A stretch of DNA of 64,000 bases. Source: Rhizobium sp. PP-CC-3A-592 (GTDB taxonomy: Bacteria; Pseudomonadota; Alphaproteobacteria; Rhizobiales; Rhizobiaceae). A program made the translations under genes and the position numbers. Position 1 is the stretch's first letter. Every line of letters begins with the position of its first letter. Positions 7,464 to 16,666 of this stretch are shown here, in pieces. The stretch lies in the NCBI RefSeq assembly GCF_003217095.1, contig NZ_QJSR01000002.1:961404-1025403 (forward strand). Direction: 5' to 3'. A model generated the notes under the pieces. The model saw nothing but the letters and a program-made list of their open reading frames with translations. It was not told where the DNA came from and searched no databases.

Positions 7464-8453
7464 ATGACCGATATCTTCAGCCTCGTGGCACCGTTCTTCG
7501 GCCTCATCCTTCTCGGTTATGGAGCAGCGCATCTGTTCGGCCGACGAGACGGAGCGGGTCCGGCCAGGCCCGGCCTCGAAGGCATGGCGTGGCTGAACGT
7601 CTATATTCTCTATCTCGCGCTGCCGTCGCTGTTCTTCACCCTCATTTCGCGCACGCCGATCCACGAACTGACCCGGTTCGATTTCATCCTGGCCGATGTC
7701 GCCGCCACCTATTCCGTCTTCACCCTCATCTTCGTGGTGGCCCTCTGGTTTCGCCGTGCGCCTCTGGCGGAAGCGACAGTGCAGGGGCTGGCGGCCGCTT
7801 ATGGCAATATCGGCTATATGGGTCCGGGACTTGCGCTGCTTGCGCTCGGGGAACGGGCGGCCGTGCCGGTCGCACTGATCTTCTCCGTCGAGAACGTCGC
7901 GCATTTCATCATGGCGCCGGCGCTGATGGCAATTGCGGGAAGCGAGAAGCAGAATCCGGCGAGGCTCGCACTGTCCGTCCTGCGCAAGATCCTGCTGCAT
8001 CCCTTCATTCTCGCGACGACAATCGGGGTCGCCGCGGCCGCGTTTCAGGTGCAGCCGCCACTCGCGATCCGCCGGCTGATCGAGGCACTGGCACCCACGG
8101 CCGCGCCTTGTGCGCTGTTTGCGATGGGCGTGACGCTCGGGCTTCGGCCGCTGAGGCGGGCACCGGTGGAACTGACCTATATCGTTCCAGCCAAGCTGCT
8201 GCTGCACCCGGCCGTCATGTATCTCGTGCTCAGCGCTGCCGGGAATTTCGAGCCGATCTGGGTGCAGGCGGCCGTACTGCTCGCGGCGCTGCCGACGGCG
8301 ACGAACGTGTTCGTGATCGCCGAGCAATACGGCGTCTGGCAGGAGCGGGCCTCCGCGACCATCCTCATCACGACGGCGCTGTCGATGCTGAGCGTCACCG
8401 GCCTTCTCTATCTGATCGGATCAGGCGGAGTGCCGGCCGATCTTTTCCCGTAA
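7464..8453 (+). CDS. AEC-family (auxin efflux carrier-like) transporter
   Basis: A 329-residue integral membrane protein with about ten hydrophobic helices in two halves, the pattern of the AEC/BART permeases. The helix-break motif [17 protein letters not shown] is typical, as is the C-terminal LPTATNVFVIAEQYG. Family members export or import small organic acids such as malate or malonate; the substrate here is unknown. The last 33 bases overlap the 3' end of the convergent UbiH-type gene. It probably shares a transcript with ccdA. Confidence 0.85.
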   Translation: MTDIFSLVAPFFGLILLGYGAAHLFGRRDGAGPARPGLEGMAWLNVYILYLALPSLFFTLISRTPIHELTRFDFILADVAATYSVFTLIFVVALWFRRAPLAEATVQGLAAAYGNIGYMGPGLALLALGERAAVPVALIFSVENVAHFIMAPALMAIAGSEKQNPARLALSVLRKILLHPFILATTIGVAAAAFQVQPPLAIRRLIEALAPTAAPCALFAMGVTLGLRPLRRAPVELTYIVPAKLLLHPAVMYLVLSAAGNFEPIWVQAAVLLAALPTATNVFVIAEQYGVWQERASATILITTALSMLSVTGLLYLIGSGGVPADLFP

Positions 8454-9623
8454 GTCCCCCAGCATGGACCGGATCGCGCTGCCCGGCCGCAGGCCTTCCT
8501 GCATGACGAGGCTGCGCAGGGCGCCGGCCGATGACAGCGCCTGCAGCCCGCCGGCCCGCAGCATCTGCACCGGCAGAAAGCCGGTGAGCAAAGAGCGGTT
8601 GAGCAGGTCCACGCTGACCGTCCGGCTGAGAATATCGGCGCGCCTGCGCCGATCGTAGCGGTCGCCGAGATCCGCCGGTATGGCCGGCAGTTCGGCGAGC
8701 ATGGCGACCAGCGTCATGACGTCGCGCAAGCTGAGGTTCAGGCCCTGTGCGCCGATCGGCGGGAAGGCATGGGCGGCCTCGCCCACGAGAATCACGCGGC
8801 CTTTGCCGAAGCGTGTGGCGGCCATGCCGGAGAGCGGGAAGGCCTGGGGTTCGGTATCGACCGTGACCTTGCCGAGCATGGACTGCATCCGCTGCTCCAC
8901 CGCGCTCGACAGTGCGGCCGTCTCCCGCGTCAACATTTCCGCTGCCGCATCGGGCGTCATCACCCAGACGAGGCTGGAGCGGTTGCCGGGAAGCGGAACC
9001 TGCGTGAACGGACCTTGCCGTGTGTGAAACTCGGTCGAGATGTTTTCATGCGGGCGCTCATGGGCGAAGTTCAGCACGACCGCCGTCTGCGGATAGCTCC
9101 AGTTGCGCGTCTCGATGCGGCGCGCCTCGCGGACAAGCGAGCGCCTACCGTCCGCGCCGATCACCAGCGACGCCGTCAGCGAACGGCCGTCGGACAGCGC
9201 CAGGGTGCAGCCTGTTGCGTTCTCCTCGAGACTTTCCAGTCTCGCGTCGATGCGGGTGATGGATGGTGCGCTCTCGATCCTGTGGTTCAGCACGTCGAGG
9301 AATGGTGCGTTCGGGAGATTGTAGCCGAAGGCGTCGAGGCCGATTTCAGCCGCCCGGAAGGTGACGACCGGGGCGCGTAGAAGGCGATCCGTACCGTCGA
9401 TGATGCGCAGCGTGGCCAGCGGCGCGCCGAGTGCGCTGACCTCTTCCCCAAGGTCGAGCTTCCTCAGAAAGCCGATCGCCTCGTCCATCAAGGCCGTCGT
9501 GCGACGGTCATGCGGTGCGGTCGGCGCAATGAGCGCGACGGTGCGGCCATCGCGGGACAGAGCGAGGGCTGCGAGTGCGCCTGCGAGGCCGGCGCCGATG
9601 ACGGCGATATCGGTGTGATCCAT
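8421..9623 (-). CDS. UbiH/UbiF/VisC-type FAD-dependent monooxygenase
   Basis: A 400-residue flavoprotein hydroxylase probably acting on the ubiquinone ring. The N terminus has the dinucleotide fold (AVIGAGLAGALAALALSRDG). The second FAD motif is GADGRRSLVR, and LVGEAAHAFPPIGAQGLNL near residue 290 is the diagnostic GD-type motif (here GE for GD) of ubiquinone hydroxylases. GGAAGAG lies before the ATG at 9623. Which ring position it hydroxylates cannot be decided; alphaproteobacterial UbiH, UbiF and UbiL are close relatives. It overlaps the AEC gene tail to tail and diverges from pcs. Confidence 0.85.
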   Translation of the reverse strand: MDHTDIAVIGAGLAGALAALALSRDGRTVALIAPTAPHDRRTTALMDEAIGFLRKLDLGEEVSALGAPLATLRIIDGTDRLLRAPVVTFRAAEIGLDAFGYNLPNAPFLDVLNHRIESAPSITRIDARLESLEENATGCTLALSDGRSLTASLVIGADGRRSLVREARRIETRNWSYPQTAVVLNFAHERPHENISTEFHTRQGPFTQVPLPGNRSSLVWVMTPDAAAEMLTRETAALSSAVEQRMQSMLGKVTVDTEPQAFPLSGMAATRFGKGRVILVGEAAHAFPPIGAQGLNLSLRDVMTLVAMLAELPAIPADLGDRYDRRRRADILSRTVSVDLLNRSLLTGFLPVQMLRAGGLQALSSAGALRSLVMQEGLRPGSAIRSMLGDLREKIGRHSA

Positions 9624-9910
9624 GATTCGGTTCTCTTCCTTCGCCTTGGTCCGTCCGAGCCCATATCTAGCGCCGACCGCGTCTTTTTGGAATGGTCGCC
9701 ATTGCCGCACGTGGTGCGTAAGTCCACAGCGGATTACGTAGGGAGCACGGCAATCGCTTGTTTTTGCTGGCAGGGCAGGGCAAACGATGCATATTACGGA
9801 CATGCCGGCAGCGACACCGTCGCGGCGGAGGAGGCGGTGCGGCATGACCTGGCAATATTCGGGTCGCGCACCGAGTTTACGCGAAGCGTCAGCACAGGAT
9901 GCGTCTGCCG

Positions 9911-10636
9911 ATGAAGTTCTTCAATTACAAGCCGGTTCCCTACGCCGAGATCCGGGCTTTCTCGGTCCATGTTCTCACGGCTTCCGGATCGTTTCTCGCC
10001 TTCCTCGGCGTCGTCGCCGCCGCGGAACATCGCTTCGTCGATATGTTCTGGTGGCTGGGTCTGGCGCTGGCGGTCGATGGCATCGACGGGCCGATCGCCC
10101 GCAAGGTCCGCGTCAAGGAAGTGCTGCCCAACTGGTCGGGCGATACGCTCGACAACGTCATCGACTACGTGACCTACGTGCTGCTGCCGGCCTTTGCGCT
10201 CTATCAGAGCGGCATGATCGGCGAGCCTTGGTCGTTCGTCGCCGCCGGCGCGATCGTCATGTCCAGCGCCATCTATTATGCCGATATGGGCATGAAGACC
10301 GACGAATACTTCTTCTCCGGCTTCCCGGTCGTCTGGAACATGGTGGTGTTCACGCTCTTCGTCGTACAGGCGAGCGAGCTTGCCGCGTCCATCGTCGTCT
10401 TCGTCTCGGTGTTCCTCACCTTCATGCCGATCAGCTTTCTCCATCCGGTGCGCGTGCGGCGGTTGCGGCCGCTCAATCTGGCGGTCTTCACCGCCTGGTC
10501 GGTGCTCAGCGCCTATGCGCTGCTGATGCATTTCGAGACCCCTGCCTGGGTGGTCTGGGGCGTCGTCGGCACCGGCGTCTATCTCTACGTCATCGGGTTC
10601 ATCCTGCAGATCTTCCCCAATCTCGGACGCGAATAA
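9911..10636 (+). CDS. pcs: Phosphatidylcholine synthase
   Basis: A 241-residue membrane enzyme that condenses CDP-diacylglycerol with choline to give phosphatidylcholine in one step. The signature is a CDP-alcohol phosphotransferase motif with the long spacer typical of Pcs: DGIDGPIARK, then GDTLDNVIDY, giving DG-x2-AR-x12-G-x3-D-x3-D. At least six hydrophobic helices follow. From memory the sequence is very close to Ensifer and Agrobacterium Pcs (KFFNY start, FLHPVRV, FILQIFP near the end). I chose MKFFNY as start; an ATG at 9899 adds four residues. It is followed 11 bases later by a quinone oxidoreductase gene. Confidence 0.95.
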   Translation: MKFFNYKPVPYAEIRAFSVHVLTASGSFLAFLGVVAAAEHRFVDMFWWLGLALAVDGIDGPIARKVRVKEVLPNWSGDTLDNVIDYVTYVLLPAFALYQSGMIGEPWSFVAAGAIVMSSAIYYADMGMKTDEYFFSGFPVVWNMVVFTLFVVQASELAASIVVFVSVFLTFMPISFLHPVRVRRLRPLNLAVFTAWSVLSAYALLMHFETPAWVVWGVVGTGVYLYVIGFILQIFPNLGRE

Positions 10637-10647
10637 AGGAACAGGCC

Positions 10648-11622
10648 ATGGCAAGAGCAATCATAATCCGGGAACTGGGTGGCCCCGACGTCCTGAAGAT
10701 CGAGGGCGTGACCGTTCCGCCGCCGTCGCGCGGCGAGGTGCAGATCCGCCAGGAGGCGATCGGCGTCAACTTCATCGACGTCTATTTCCGGACCGGCCTC
10801 TACAAGGCGGCGAGCCTGCCCTTCATTCCGGGCAAGGAGGGTGCCGGCATCGTGACTGCGGTCGGCGATGGCGTGACATTGTTCTCTGCCGGCGACAGGG
10901 TCGCCTATGCCGGCGCGGACGGGGCCTATGCCAGCGAGCGCAACATCGACGAGCAGCAGCTGATCAAGGTGCCCGACGACATTCCGCTGGAAACGGCCGC
11001 CGCGATGATGCTGAAGGGCATGACCGCGCAATACCTGCTCAACCAGACCTTTCGCGTCGGCCCCGACACGGTTCTGCTGTTCCATGCAGCCGCCGGCGGC
11101 GTCGGGCAGATTGCCGGGCAATGGGCCAAGGCGCTGGGCGCGACGGTGATCGGCACGGCAGGATCGCCCGAGAAGATCGCGATGGCGCTCGAGCATGGCT
11201 ACGACCACGTCATCGACTACCGGTCGGACGACTTCGTCGCGCGGGTAAAGGACATCACCAAGGGCAAGGGCGTCGACGTGGTGTATGATTCCGTCGGCAA
11301 GGACACGTATCCCGCCTCGCTCGACTGCCTGAAGCCGCGGGGACTATGGGTCAGCTTCGGCAACTCGTCCGGAGCCGTGGAAGCCTTCAATATCGGCGTG
11401 CTGTCCCAGAAGGGATCGCTGTTTGCCACCCGTCCGACGCTCTACACCTACACCTCAACACGGCCGGAGCTTGAGGCGTGTGCAAACGCGTTGTTTGATG
11501 TTGTGCGGAGCAATAAAGTGCGTATCAATATCAACCAGACCTATGCGCTTGATAATGCAAGCCAGGCGCATGCGGATCTGGAAGCCAGGAAGACGAGCGG
11601 AACAACTTTGCTGATTCCCTGA
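10648..11622 (+). CDS. Quinone oxidoreductase (zinc-free MDR family)
   Basis: A 324-residue NADPH-dependent reductase of the Qor/zeta-crystallin group. The N-terminal GroES-like domain has GVNFIDVYFRTGLY and IPGKEGAGIV. The Rossmann domain has HAAAGGVGQIAGQWAKALG. The cysteine and histidine ligands for catalytic zinc of true alcohol dehydrogenases are absent, as usual in this branch. Such enzymes reduce quinones or enones. AAAGGA sits before the ATG, and the short distance to pcs suggests readthrough. Confidence 0.88.
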   Translation: MARAIIIRELGGPDVLKIEGVTVPPPSRGEVQIRQEAIGVNFIDVYFRTGLYKAASLPFIPGKEGAGIVTAVGDGVTLFSAGDRVAYAGADGAYASERNIDEQQLIKVPDDIPLETAAAMMLKGMTAQYLLNQTFRVGPDTVLLFHAAAGGVGQIAGQWAKALGATVIGTAGSPEKIAMALEHGYDHVIDYRSDDFVARVKDITKGKGVDVVYDSVGKDTYPASLDCLKPRGLWVSFGNSSGAVEAFNIGVLSQKGSLFATRPTLYTYTSTRPELEACANALFDVVRSNKVRININQTYALDNASQAHADLEARKTSGTTLLIP

Positions 11623-11671
11623 GAAGCCGAAACGGCGCCGGGGCATCTGCGGCTTGAAAGAGGGGGATGGC

Positions 11672-13270
11672 GTGGCGGTTGAAGGACCCAGCGCTGACAG
11701 CACCTTGCTGTCGGTCAGCAAGCTGACGAAGATTTTCGGGACATTTGCAGCCTGCAACGGGATCGATCTTGATATACGGCCGGGCGAAATCCATGCACTT
11801 CTCGGTGAGAACGGCGCGGGCAAATCCACCCTCGTCAAGATGCTCTTCGGCGTCCTCGGCCCCACGAGCGGACAGATAAACTGGCGCGGCCAGCCGGTGC
11901 GCATTGCAAGCCCCGGAGCCGCGCGGCGCCTCGGCATCGGCATGGTCTTCCAGCATTTTTCGCTGTTCGAGGCTTTGACGGTCGCGGAGAACATCGCGCT
12001 CTCGATGGACCCAGGCATCTCGCTCAACAAGATCTCGGAAGAGGCCGCCGCCCTGTCGGTGAGCTATGGCCTGCCGCTCGATCCGAAGGCGCATGTCGCG
12101 GACCTTTCCGTGGGCGAACGGCAGCGGATCGAGATCGTGCGCGCGCTGCTGCAGAACCCGCAGCTCATCATTCTCGACGAACCCACCTCCGTGCTCACGC
12201 CGCAGGAGGCCGACCGGCTGTTCGAAACGCTGGCGAAGCTGAAAGCCGAGGGACGCTCGGTTCTCTATATCAGCCACAGGCTGGAAGAGGTGCAACGCAT
12301 CTGCGACCGGGCGACCGTGCTGCGCCACGGCAAGGTGACCGGCGCCTGCGATCCGCGGCAGGAAACACCGGCGTCTCTCGCCCGCATGATGGTGGGCAGC
12401 GATGTCGCGCATGTGAGCGCGTCGGGTACCTCGGCCAAGGGCAAGGTCCAGCTTGAGGCACGGCACCTGAAGGCTGCGGCCCGTACGCCGTTCGCCGTGT
12501 CGCTGAAGGACATCTGTCTGAAGGTGCATGCCGGCGAAGTGCTGGCGATTGCCGGCGTTGCCGGCAACGGACAGGGCGAACTGTTCGATGCGCTCTCCGG
12601 GGAGTATCCGACCGCCGACAACGACGCCGTTTTCATCCGCGAGAAGCCTGTCGGCCGACAGGGCATCAACCAGCGGCGTGCGCTGGGTGCCGGCTTCGTA
12701 CCGGAGGAGCGCCACGGACATGCCGCCGTCTCCGCCCTGCCGCTGTCGGACAATCTGGTGTTGGCGCGCTACTATTCGGACCGCAAAGCCTTCATCGGTG
12801 GCGGTGCGCTCGGTCTCATCCGCAACGGTGCCGTGAAGCGGGCCGCAAAGCGGATTTCCGAGGCGATGGACGTGCGCAAGAGCGGGGAGGATCCACCGGC
12901 GGGCTCGTTGTCGGGCGGCAACCTGCAGAAATTCATCGTCGGACGCGAGCTCGACCGCCAACCGTCGGTTCTGATCGTCAACCAGCCGACCTGGGGTGTG
13001 GACGCCGGCGCGGCGAGCCGTATTCGCCAGGCGCTGGTGGATCTCGCCAAGGCCGGTTCCGCCGTGCTGATCATCAGTCAGGATCTCGACGAGATCTTCG
13101 AGGTGGCAACCGAGATCGCCGTGATCAACGACGGCAAGCTTTCCGAAATTTATCCTGCCGCGGCCCTGTCGCGTGAAAAAATCGGGCTTCTGATGGGCGG
13201 CATGCATGGGACGACGGCATCCGAGGCGGCCGCTGCCGCGACTGTGAAAGAGACGGCCCATGCGCATTGA
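11672..13270 (+). CDS. BMP/nucleoside-type ABC transporter, ATP-binding protein
   Basis: A 532-residue duplicated ATPase that energises the importer formed with the next three genes. The N-terminal half has a complete Walker A (GENGAGKSTLVK), signature LSVGERQRIEI and Walker B LIILDEPTS. The C-terminal half has a degenerate P-loop (GVAGNGQGELFDAL) but an intact SGGNLQKFIVGREL signature, the usual asymmetry of sugar and nucleoside ATPases. I chose GTG 11672 because AGAGGGGGA stands just upstream; a TTG at 11654 is possible. Its end overlaps the first permease gene by 11 bases. Confidence 0.9.
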   Translation: MAVEGPSADSTLLSVSKLTKIFGTFAACNGIDLDIRPGEIHALLGENGAGKSTLVKMLFGVLGPTSGQINWRGQPVRIASPGAARRLGIGMVFQHFSLFEALTVAENIALSMDPGISLNKISEEAAALSVSYGLPLDPKAHVADLSVGERQRIEIVRALLQNPQLIILDEPTSVLTPQEADRLFETLAKLKAEGRSVLYISHRLEEVQRICDRATVLRHGKVTGACDPRQETPASLARMMVGSDVAHVSASGTSAKGKVQLEARHLKAAARTPFAVSLKDICLKVHAGEVLAIAGVAGNGQGELFDALSGEYPTADNDAVFIREKPVGRQGINQRRALGAGFVPEERHGHAAVSALPLSDNLVLARYYSDRKAFIGGGALGLIRNGAVKRAAKRISEAMDVRKSGEDPPAGSLSGGNLQKFIVGRELDRQPSVLIVNQPTWGVDAGAASRIRQALVDLAKAGSAVLIISQDLDEIFEVATEIAVINDGKLSEIYPAAALSREKIGLLMGGMHGTTASEAAAAATVKETAHAH

Positions 13271-14369
13271 GCTTGAAAAGCGGCCCAAGGTCTCTCTTCT
13301 CTATGCTTTCCTGTCCCCCGTCATCGCGCTCTGCCTGACGATCGTGGCCGGTGCGATCATGTTCGTGTTCCTCGGCAAGGACCCCGGACTGGCGCTTTAC
13401 AGCTTCTTCATCGAGCCGCTGACGGAAGTCTGGTCGCTGCATGAACTTGCGATCAAGGCGGCGCCGCTGATCCTGATCGCGGTCGGTCTCTCCATCTGCT
13501 ACCGGTCGAACAACTGGAATATCGGCGCGGAAGGCCAGTTCATCATGGGCGCGGTGACGGGCTCAATCGTTCCGGTCGTCTTCTACGAATGGCATTCGGC
13601 CCTCGTCCTGCCGCTGATGCTCGTCATGGGTATGATCGGCGGCGCGCTCTATGCCGGCATTCCGGCCTTCCTCAAGGCGCGGATGAACACGAACGAGATC
13701 CTGACGAGCCTGATGCTCGTCTATGTCGCCCAGCTCTTCCTCGACTGGCTGGTGCGGGGACCCTGGCGTGATCCGGGCGGGTTCAACTTTCCGGTGACGC
13801 GCGCATTCGCTCCCGAAGCGATCCTGCCGGAGATGTTGGCCTCGGGCCGCGCCAATTACGGCTTCGCCTTTGCGATCATCGCGGCACTGGCCATCTGGTT
13901 CATGATGCGCTTCACGCTCAAGGGCTTCGAGATCACGGTTCTCGGCCAGTCCGAGCGGGCCGGGCGGTTCGCCGGCTTCTCCTCGCGGCGGATGATCTGG
14001 TTTTCCATGCTGCTGTCGGGCGCCTTTGCCGGGCTTGCCGGCATCTCGGAGGTTTCCGGCGCCATCGGCAAGCTGCAGCCGGTGATCTCGCCCGGCTACG
14101 GCTTCACCGCGATCATCGTTGCTTTCCTCGGGCGCTTGAATCCGCTCGCGATCATCGTCGCCGGTCTCGTTCTCGGCCTCACCTATCTCGGCGGCGAGGC
14201 GGCGCAGATCTCGCTCGGGCTGTCGGACAAGGTGGTGCGGGTGTTCCAGGGGCTGCTGCTCTTCTTCGTGCTCTCCTGCGACACGCTGATCCAGTACCGC
14301 ATCCGCATCGTCTGGCTCAGGGTGGCTGGCCAAGTGACGGGAAATGCGGCAGCGGAAGGAGCGCATTGA
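13260..14369 (+). CDS. BMP/nucleoside-type ABC transporter permease 1
   Basis: A 369-residue membrane permease with eight to ten helices. ICYRSNNWNIGAEGQFIMG and GFEITVLGQSERAGRFAGF are typical of the branched-chain/nucleoside permease superfamily (BPD_transp_2). It is one of two different permease subunits of this importer. The ATG lies inside the end of the ATPase gene, implying coupled translation. Confidence 0.9.
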   Translation: MRIELEKRPKVSLLYAFLSPVIALCLTIVAGAIMFVFLGKDPGLALYSFFIEPLTEVWSLHELAIKAAPLILIAVGLSICYRSNNWNIGAEGQFIMGAVTGSIVPVVFYEWHSALVLPLMLVMGMIGGALYAGIPAFLKARMNTNEILTSLMLVYVAQLFLDWLVRGPWRDPGGFNFPVTRAFAPEAILPEMLASGRANYGFAFAIIAALAIWFMMRFTLKGFEITVLGQSERAGRFAGFSSRRMIWFSMLLSGAFAGLAGISEVSGAIGKLQPVISPGYGFTAIIVAFLGRLNPLAIIVAGLVLGLTYLGGEAAQISLGLSDKVVRVFQGLLLFFVLSCDTLIQYRIRIVWLRVAGQVTGNAAAEGAH

Positions 14370-14370
14370 C

Positions 14371-15291
14371 ATGGGTATCATCGAAGCCATTCTCTTGACG
14401 GTCATCACCGCAGCGACGCCGCTGGTTATCGCCGCGGCTGGCGAACTGGTGACCGAACGGTCGGGCGTGCTCAACCTCGGCGTCGAGGGCATGATGATCA
14501 TCGGCGCCGTCTGCGCCTTCGCCGCGACGCAGGCGACCGGCTCGCCCTATATCGGCATTCTCGCGGGTATCCTGTCCGGCACGCTGTTCTCGCTGCTCTT
14601 CGGCTTCCTGACGCTGACGCTGGTGGCCAACCAGGTTGCGACCGGGCTGGCGCTGACCATTCTCGGCCTCGGGCTCTCAGGCCAGATCGGCGAGCCCTAT
14701 GCGGGACAGTCGGGTATCAAGCTGCCGCAGATCGTCTTTCCCGTCCTGAGCGACATCCCGGTCATCGGCCGTCTGCTGTTCCAGCAGGACCTGATCTTCT
14801 ACCTGTCGATCGCGCTCATTGCCGGCATCCACTGGTTCCTGTTCCGCAGTCGCGCCGGGCTGAAGCTGCGCTCGGTCGGCGACAGCCATACCTCGGCCCA
14901 TGCGCTCGGCATCAACGTCATTCGCACCCGCTACCTCGCCGTCATGTTCGGCGGCGCCTGTGCCGGTCTCGCGGGCGCGCAACTGTCGCTCGTCTACACG
15001 CCGCAGTGGGTGGAGAACATGTCGGCCGGGCGCGGCTGGATCGCGCTGGCGTTGGTGGTCTTCGCGTCGTGGCGGCCATGGCGCATCGTTGCGGGCGGTT
15101 ATCTCTTCGGCGCCGTGTCGATCAGCCAGCTTTATGCACAGGGGAACGGCTTCAATGTGCCGTCGCAGCTTCTGTCAGCGCTGCCGTACCTTGCAACGAT
15201 CGTCGTCCTCGTGCTCATCTCGCAGAACCGCCGGATGACGATGATCAACACGCCGGCTTCGCTCGGCAAACCCTTCGTGCCGGATCGCTGA
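14371..15291 (+). CDS. BMP/nucleoside-type ABC transporter permease 2
   Basis: A 306-residue second permease of the same family: GVLNLGVEGMMIIGA near the N terminus and AGLKLRSVGDSHTSAHALGI in the cytoplasmic loop that contacts the ATPase. About eight helices. GGAAGGA precedes the ATG, which follows the stop of permease 1 by one base. It forms the channel as a heterodimer with the preceding subunit (family knowledge). Confidence 0.9.
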   Translation: MGIIEAILLTVITAATPLVIAAAGELVTERSGVLNLGVEGMMIIGAVCAFAATQATGSPYIGILAGILSGTLFSLLFGFLTLTLVANQVATGLALTILGLGLSGQIGEPYAGQSGIKLPQIVFPVLSDIPVIGRLLFQQDLIFYLSIALIAGIHWFLFRSRAGLKLRSVGDSHTSAHALGINVIRTRYLAVMFGGACAGLAGAQLSLVYTPQWVENMSAGRGWIALALVVFASWRPWRIVAGGYLFGAVSISQLYAQGNGFNVPSQLLSALPYLATIVVLVLISQNRRMTMINTPASLGKPFVPDR

Positions 15292-15336
15292 CCCGATCGG
15301 CCGCTGATATCTATTCGACAACATGAGAGGTCCAAA

Positions 15337-16407
15337 ATGAAGAAACTTATCCTCGCTCTCGTCGCCACGACGGCGGCCATCGGCTTTGCCGCCTCGGCAA
15401 GCGCCCAGGAAAAGGCCAAGATCTGCTTCGTCTATGTCGGCTCCAAATCGGACGGCGGCTGGACGCAGGCGCACGACATCGGTCGCCAGGAACTGGAAAA
15501 GGCGCTCGGCGACAAGATCGAGACGCAGTTCCTCGAAAACGTGCCGGAGGGCCCGGATGCGGAACGCGCCATCGAACGCCTGTCGCGCTCGGGCTGCGGC
15601 CTGATCTATACGACGTCGTTCGGCTTCATGGACGCGACGGTGAAGGTTGCCGCCAAGTTCCCGAAGGTGATGTACGAGCACGCAACCGGCTACAAGACCG
15701 CGCCGAACGTCGCGACCTATAACAGCCGCTTCTACGAAGGCCGCTATATCCAGGGCCAGATCGCTGCCAAGATGTCCGAGAAGAGCGTGGCTGGCTACAT
15801 CGCCTCCTTCCCGATCCCGGAAGTCGTCATGGGCATCGACGCGTTCCTGATCGGCGCGCGCTCGATCAACCCGGACTTCAAGATCAAGGTCGTATGGGCG
15901 AATACCTGGTTCGACCCGGGCAAGGAAGCCGACGCGGCCAAGGCGCTGATCGACCAGGGCGTCGACGTGCTGACGCAGCACACCGACACCACGGCGCCGA
16001 TGCAGGTTGCGGCAGAACGCGGCATCAAGGCTTTCGGCCAGGCCTCTGACATGATCGCCGCTGGCCCGAAGACCCAGCTGACCGCGATCAAGGACACCTG
16101 GGGCGCCTACTACATCAAGCGCACGCAGGCCTTCCTCGATGGCAAGTGGGCAACGACGTCCAGCTGGGACGGCCTGAAGGACGGCATCCTGACCATGGCG
16201 CCCTACACCAACATGCCGGACGACGTGAAGGCGATGGCGGAAGCGACGCAGGCAAAGATCGAGTCGGGCGAACTGAAGCCGTTCACCGGGCCGTTGAAGA
16301 AGCAGGACGGCAGCGTCTGGCTGAAGGAAGGCGAGACTGCCGAAGATGGCGTGTTGCTTGGCCTCAACTTCTACGTCGATGGCGTGGACGACAAGTTGCC
16401 GCAATAA
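15337..16407 (+). CDS. BMP-family ABC transporter substrate-binding protein
   Basis: A 356-residue periplasmic binding protein with a 23-residue signal peptide ending ASASAQ. The BmpA/PnrA-like fold is indicated by KICFVYVGSKSDGGWTQ, IERLSRSGCGLIYTTSFG, and VDVLTQHTDTTAPMQ. Characterised relatives bind purine nucleosides or related bases, so a nucleoside or nucleobase is the likely ligand; this is inference from family. Last gene of the transporter operon, ending at a strong terminator 50 bases downstream. Confidence 0.9.
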   Translation: MKKLILALVATTAAIGFAASASAQEKAKICFVYVGSKSDGGWTQAHDIGRQELEKALGDKIETQFLENVPEGPDAERAIERLSRSGCGLIYTTSFGFMDATVKVAAKFPKVMYEHATGYKTAPNVATYNSRFYEGRYIQGQIAAKMSEKSVAGYIASFPIPEVVMGIDAFLIGARSINPDFKIKVVWANTWFDPGKEADAAKALIDQGVDVLTQHTDTTAPMQVAAERGIKAFGQASDMIAAGPKTQLTAIKDTWGAYYIKRTQAFLDGKWATTSSWDGLKDGILTMAPYTNMPDDVKAMAEATQAKIESGELKPFTGPLKKQDGSVWLKEGETAEDGVLLGLNFYVDGVDDKLPQ

Positions 16408-16456
16408 GCCATTGCGATCGGGTCGCCGCGCGGCCCATTCACATCACATCGATCCT

Positions 16457-16484
16457 GCAGGGCCGTCCAAGCGGCCCTGCTTTT
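16457..16484 (+). terminator. Intrinsic terminator of the BMP transporter operon
   Basis: GCAGGGCCG pairs perfectly with CGGCCCTGC around the loop TCCAAG and is followed by TTTT. It closes the four-gene transporter unit. Confidence 0.9.
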
Positions 16485-16536
16485 CAAGCACATCATTGAC
16501 AACCGGTTCTTTTTTTCATCATTCTTTTGAAGTCCA

Positions 16537-16554
16537 TTTCATTCGGAAATGAAA
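16537..16554. promoter_or_regulatory. Candidate operator, inverted repeat TTTCATT-N4-AATGAAA
   Basis: A perfect 7-bp inverted repeat (TTTCATTCGGAAATGAAA) in an AT-rich stretch between the transporter terminator and the GntR-type gene, about 115 bases before its ATG. Position and symmetry suggest a repressor site, possibly autoregulatory. A second symmetric core, TCATATGA, lies at 16591-16598. Confidence 0.4.
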
Positions 16555-16666
16555 CGGAAATTCCATCTCCCTTCCAAGACACGCATATTGTCATATGATA
16601 TGATTTTTCTGTCGTCCGGGAGGAATGTGGCGATAGAACGCGTATCGAGTCCGACGAGGGGGAAGT

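Noticed and set aside
6651..8327. A 558-codon open frame opposite ccdA and the AEC gene
   Set aside because: Low-complexity charged translation, no ribosome site, and it spans two well-supported genes on the other strand.
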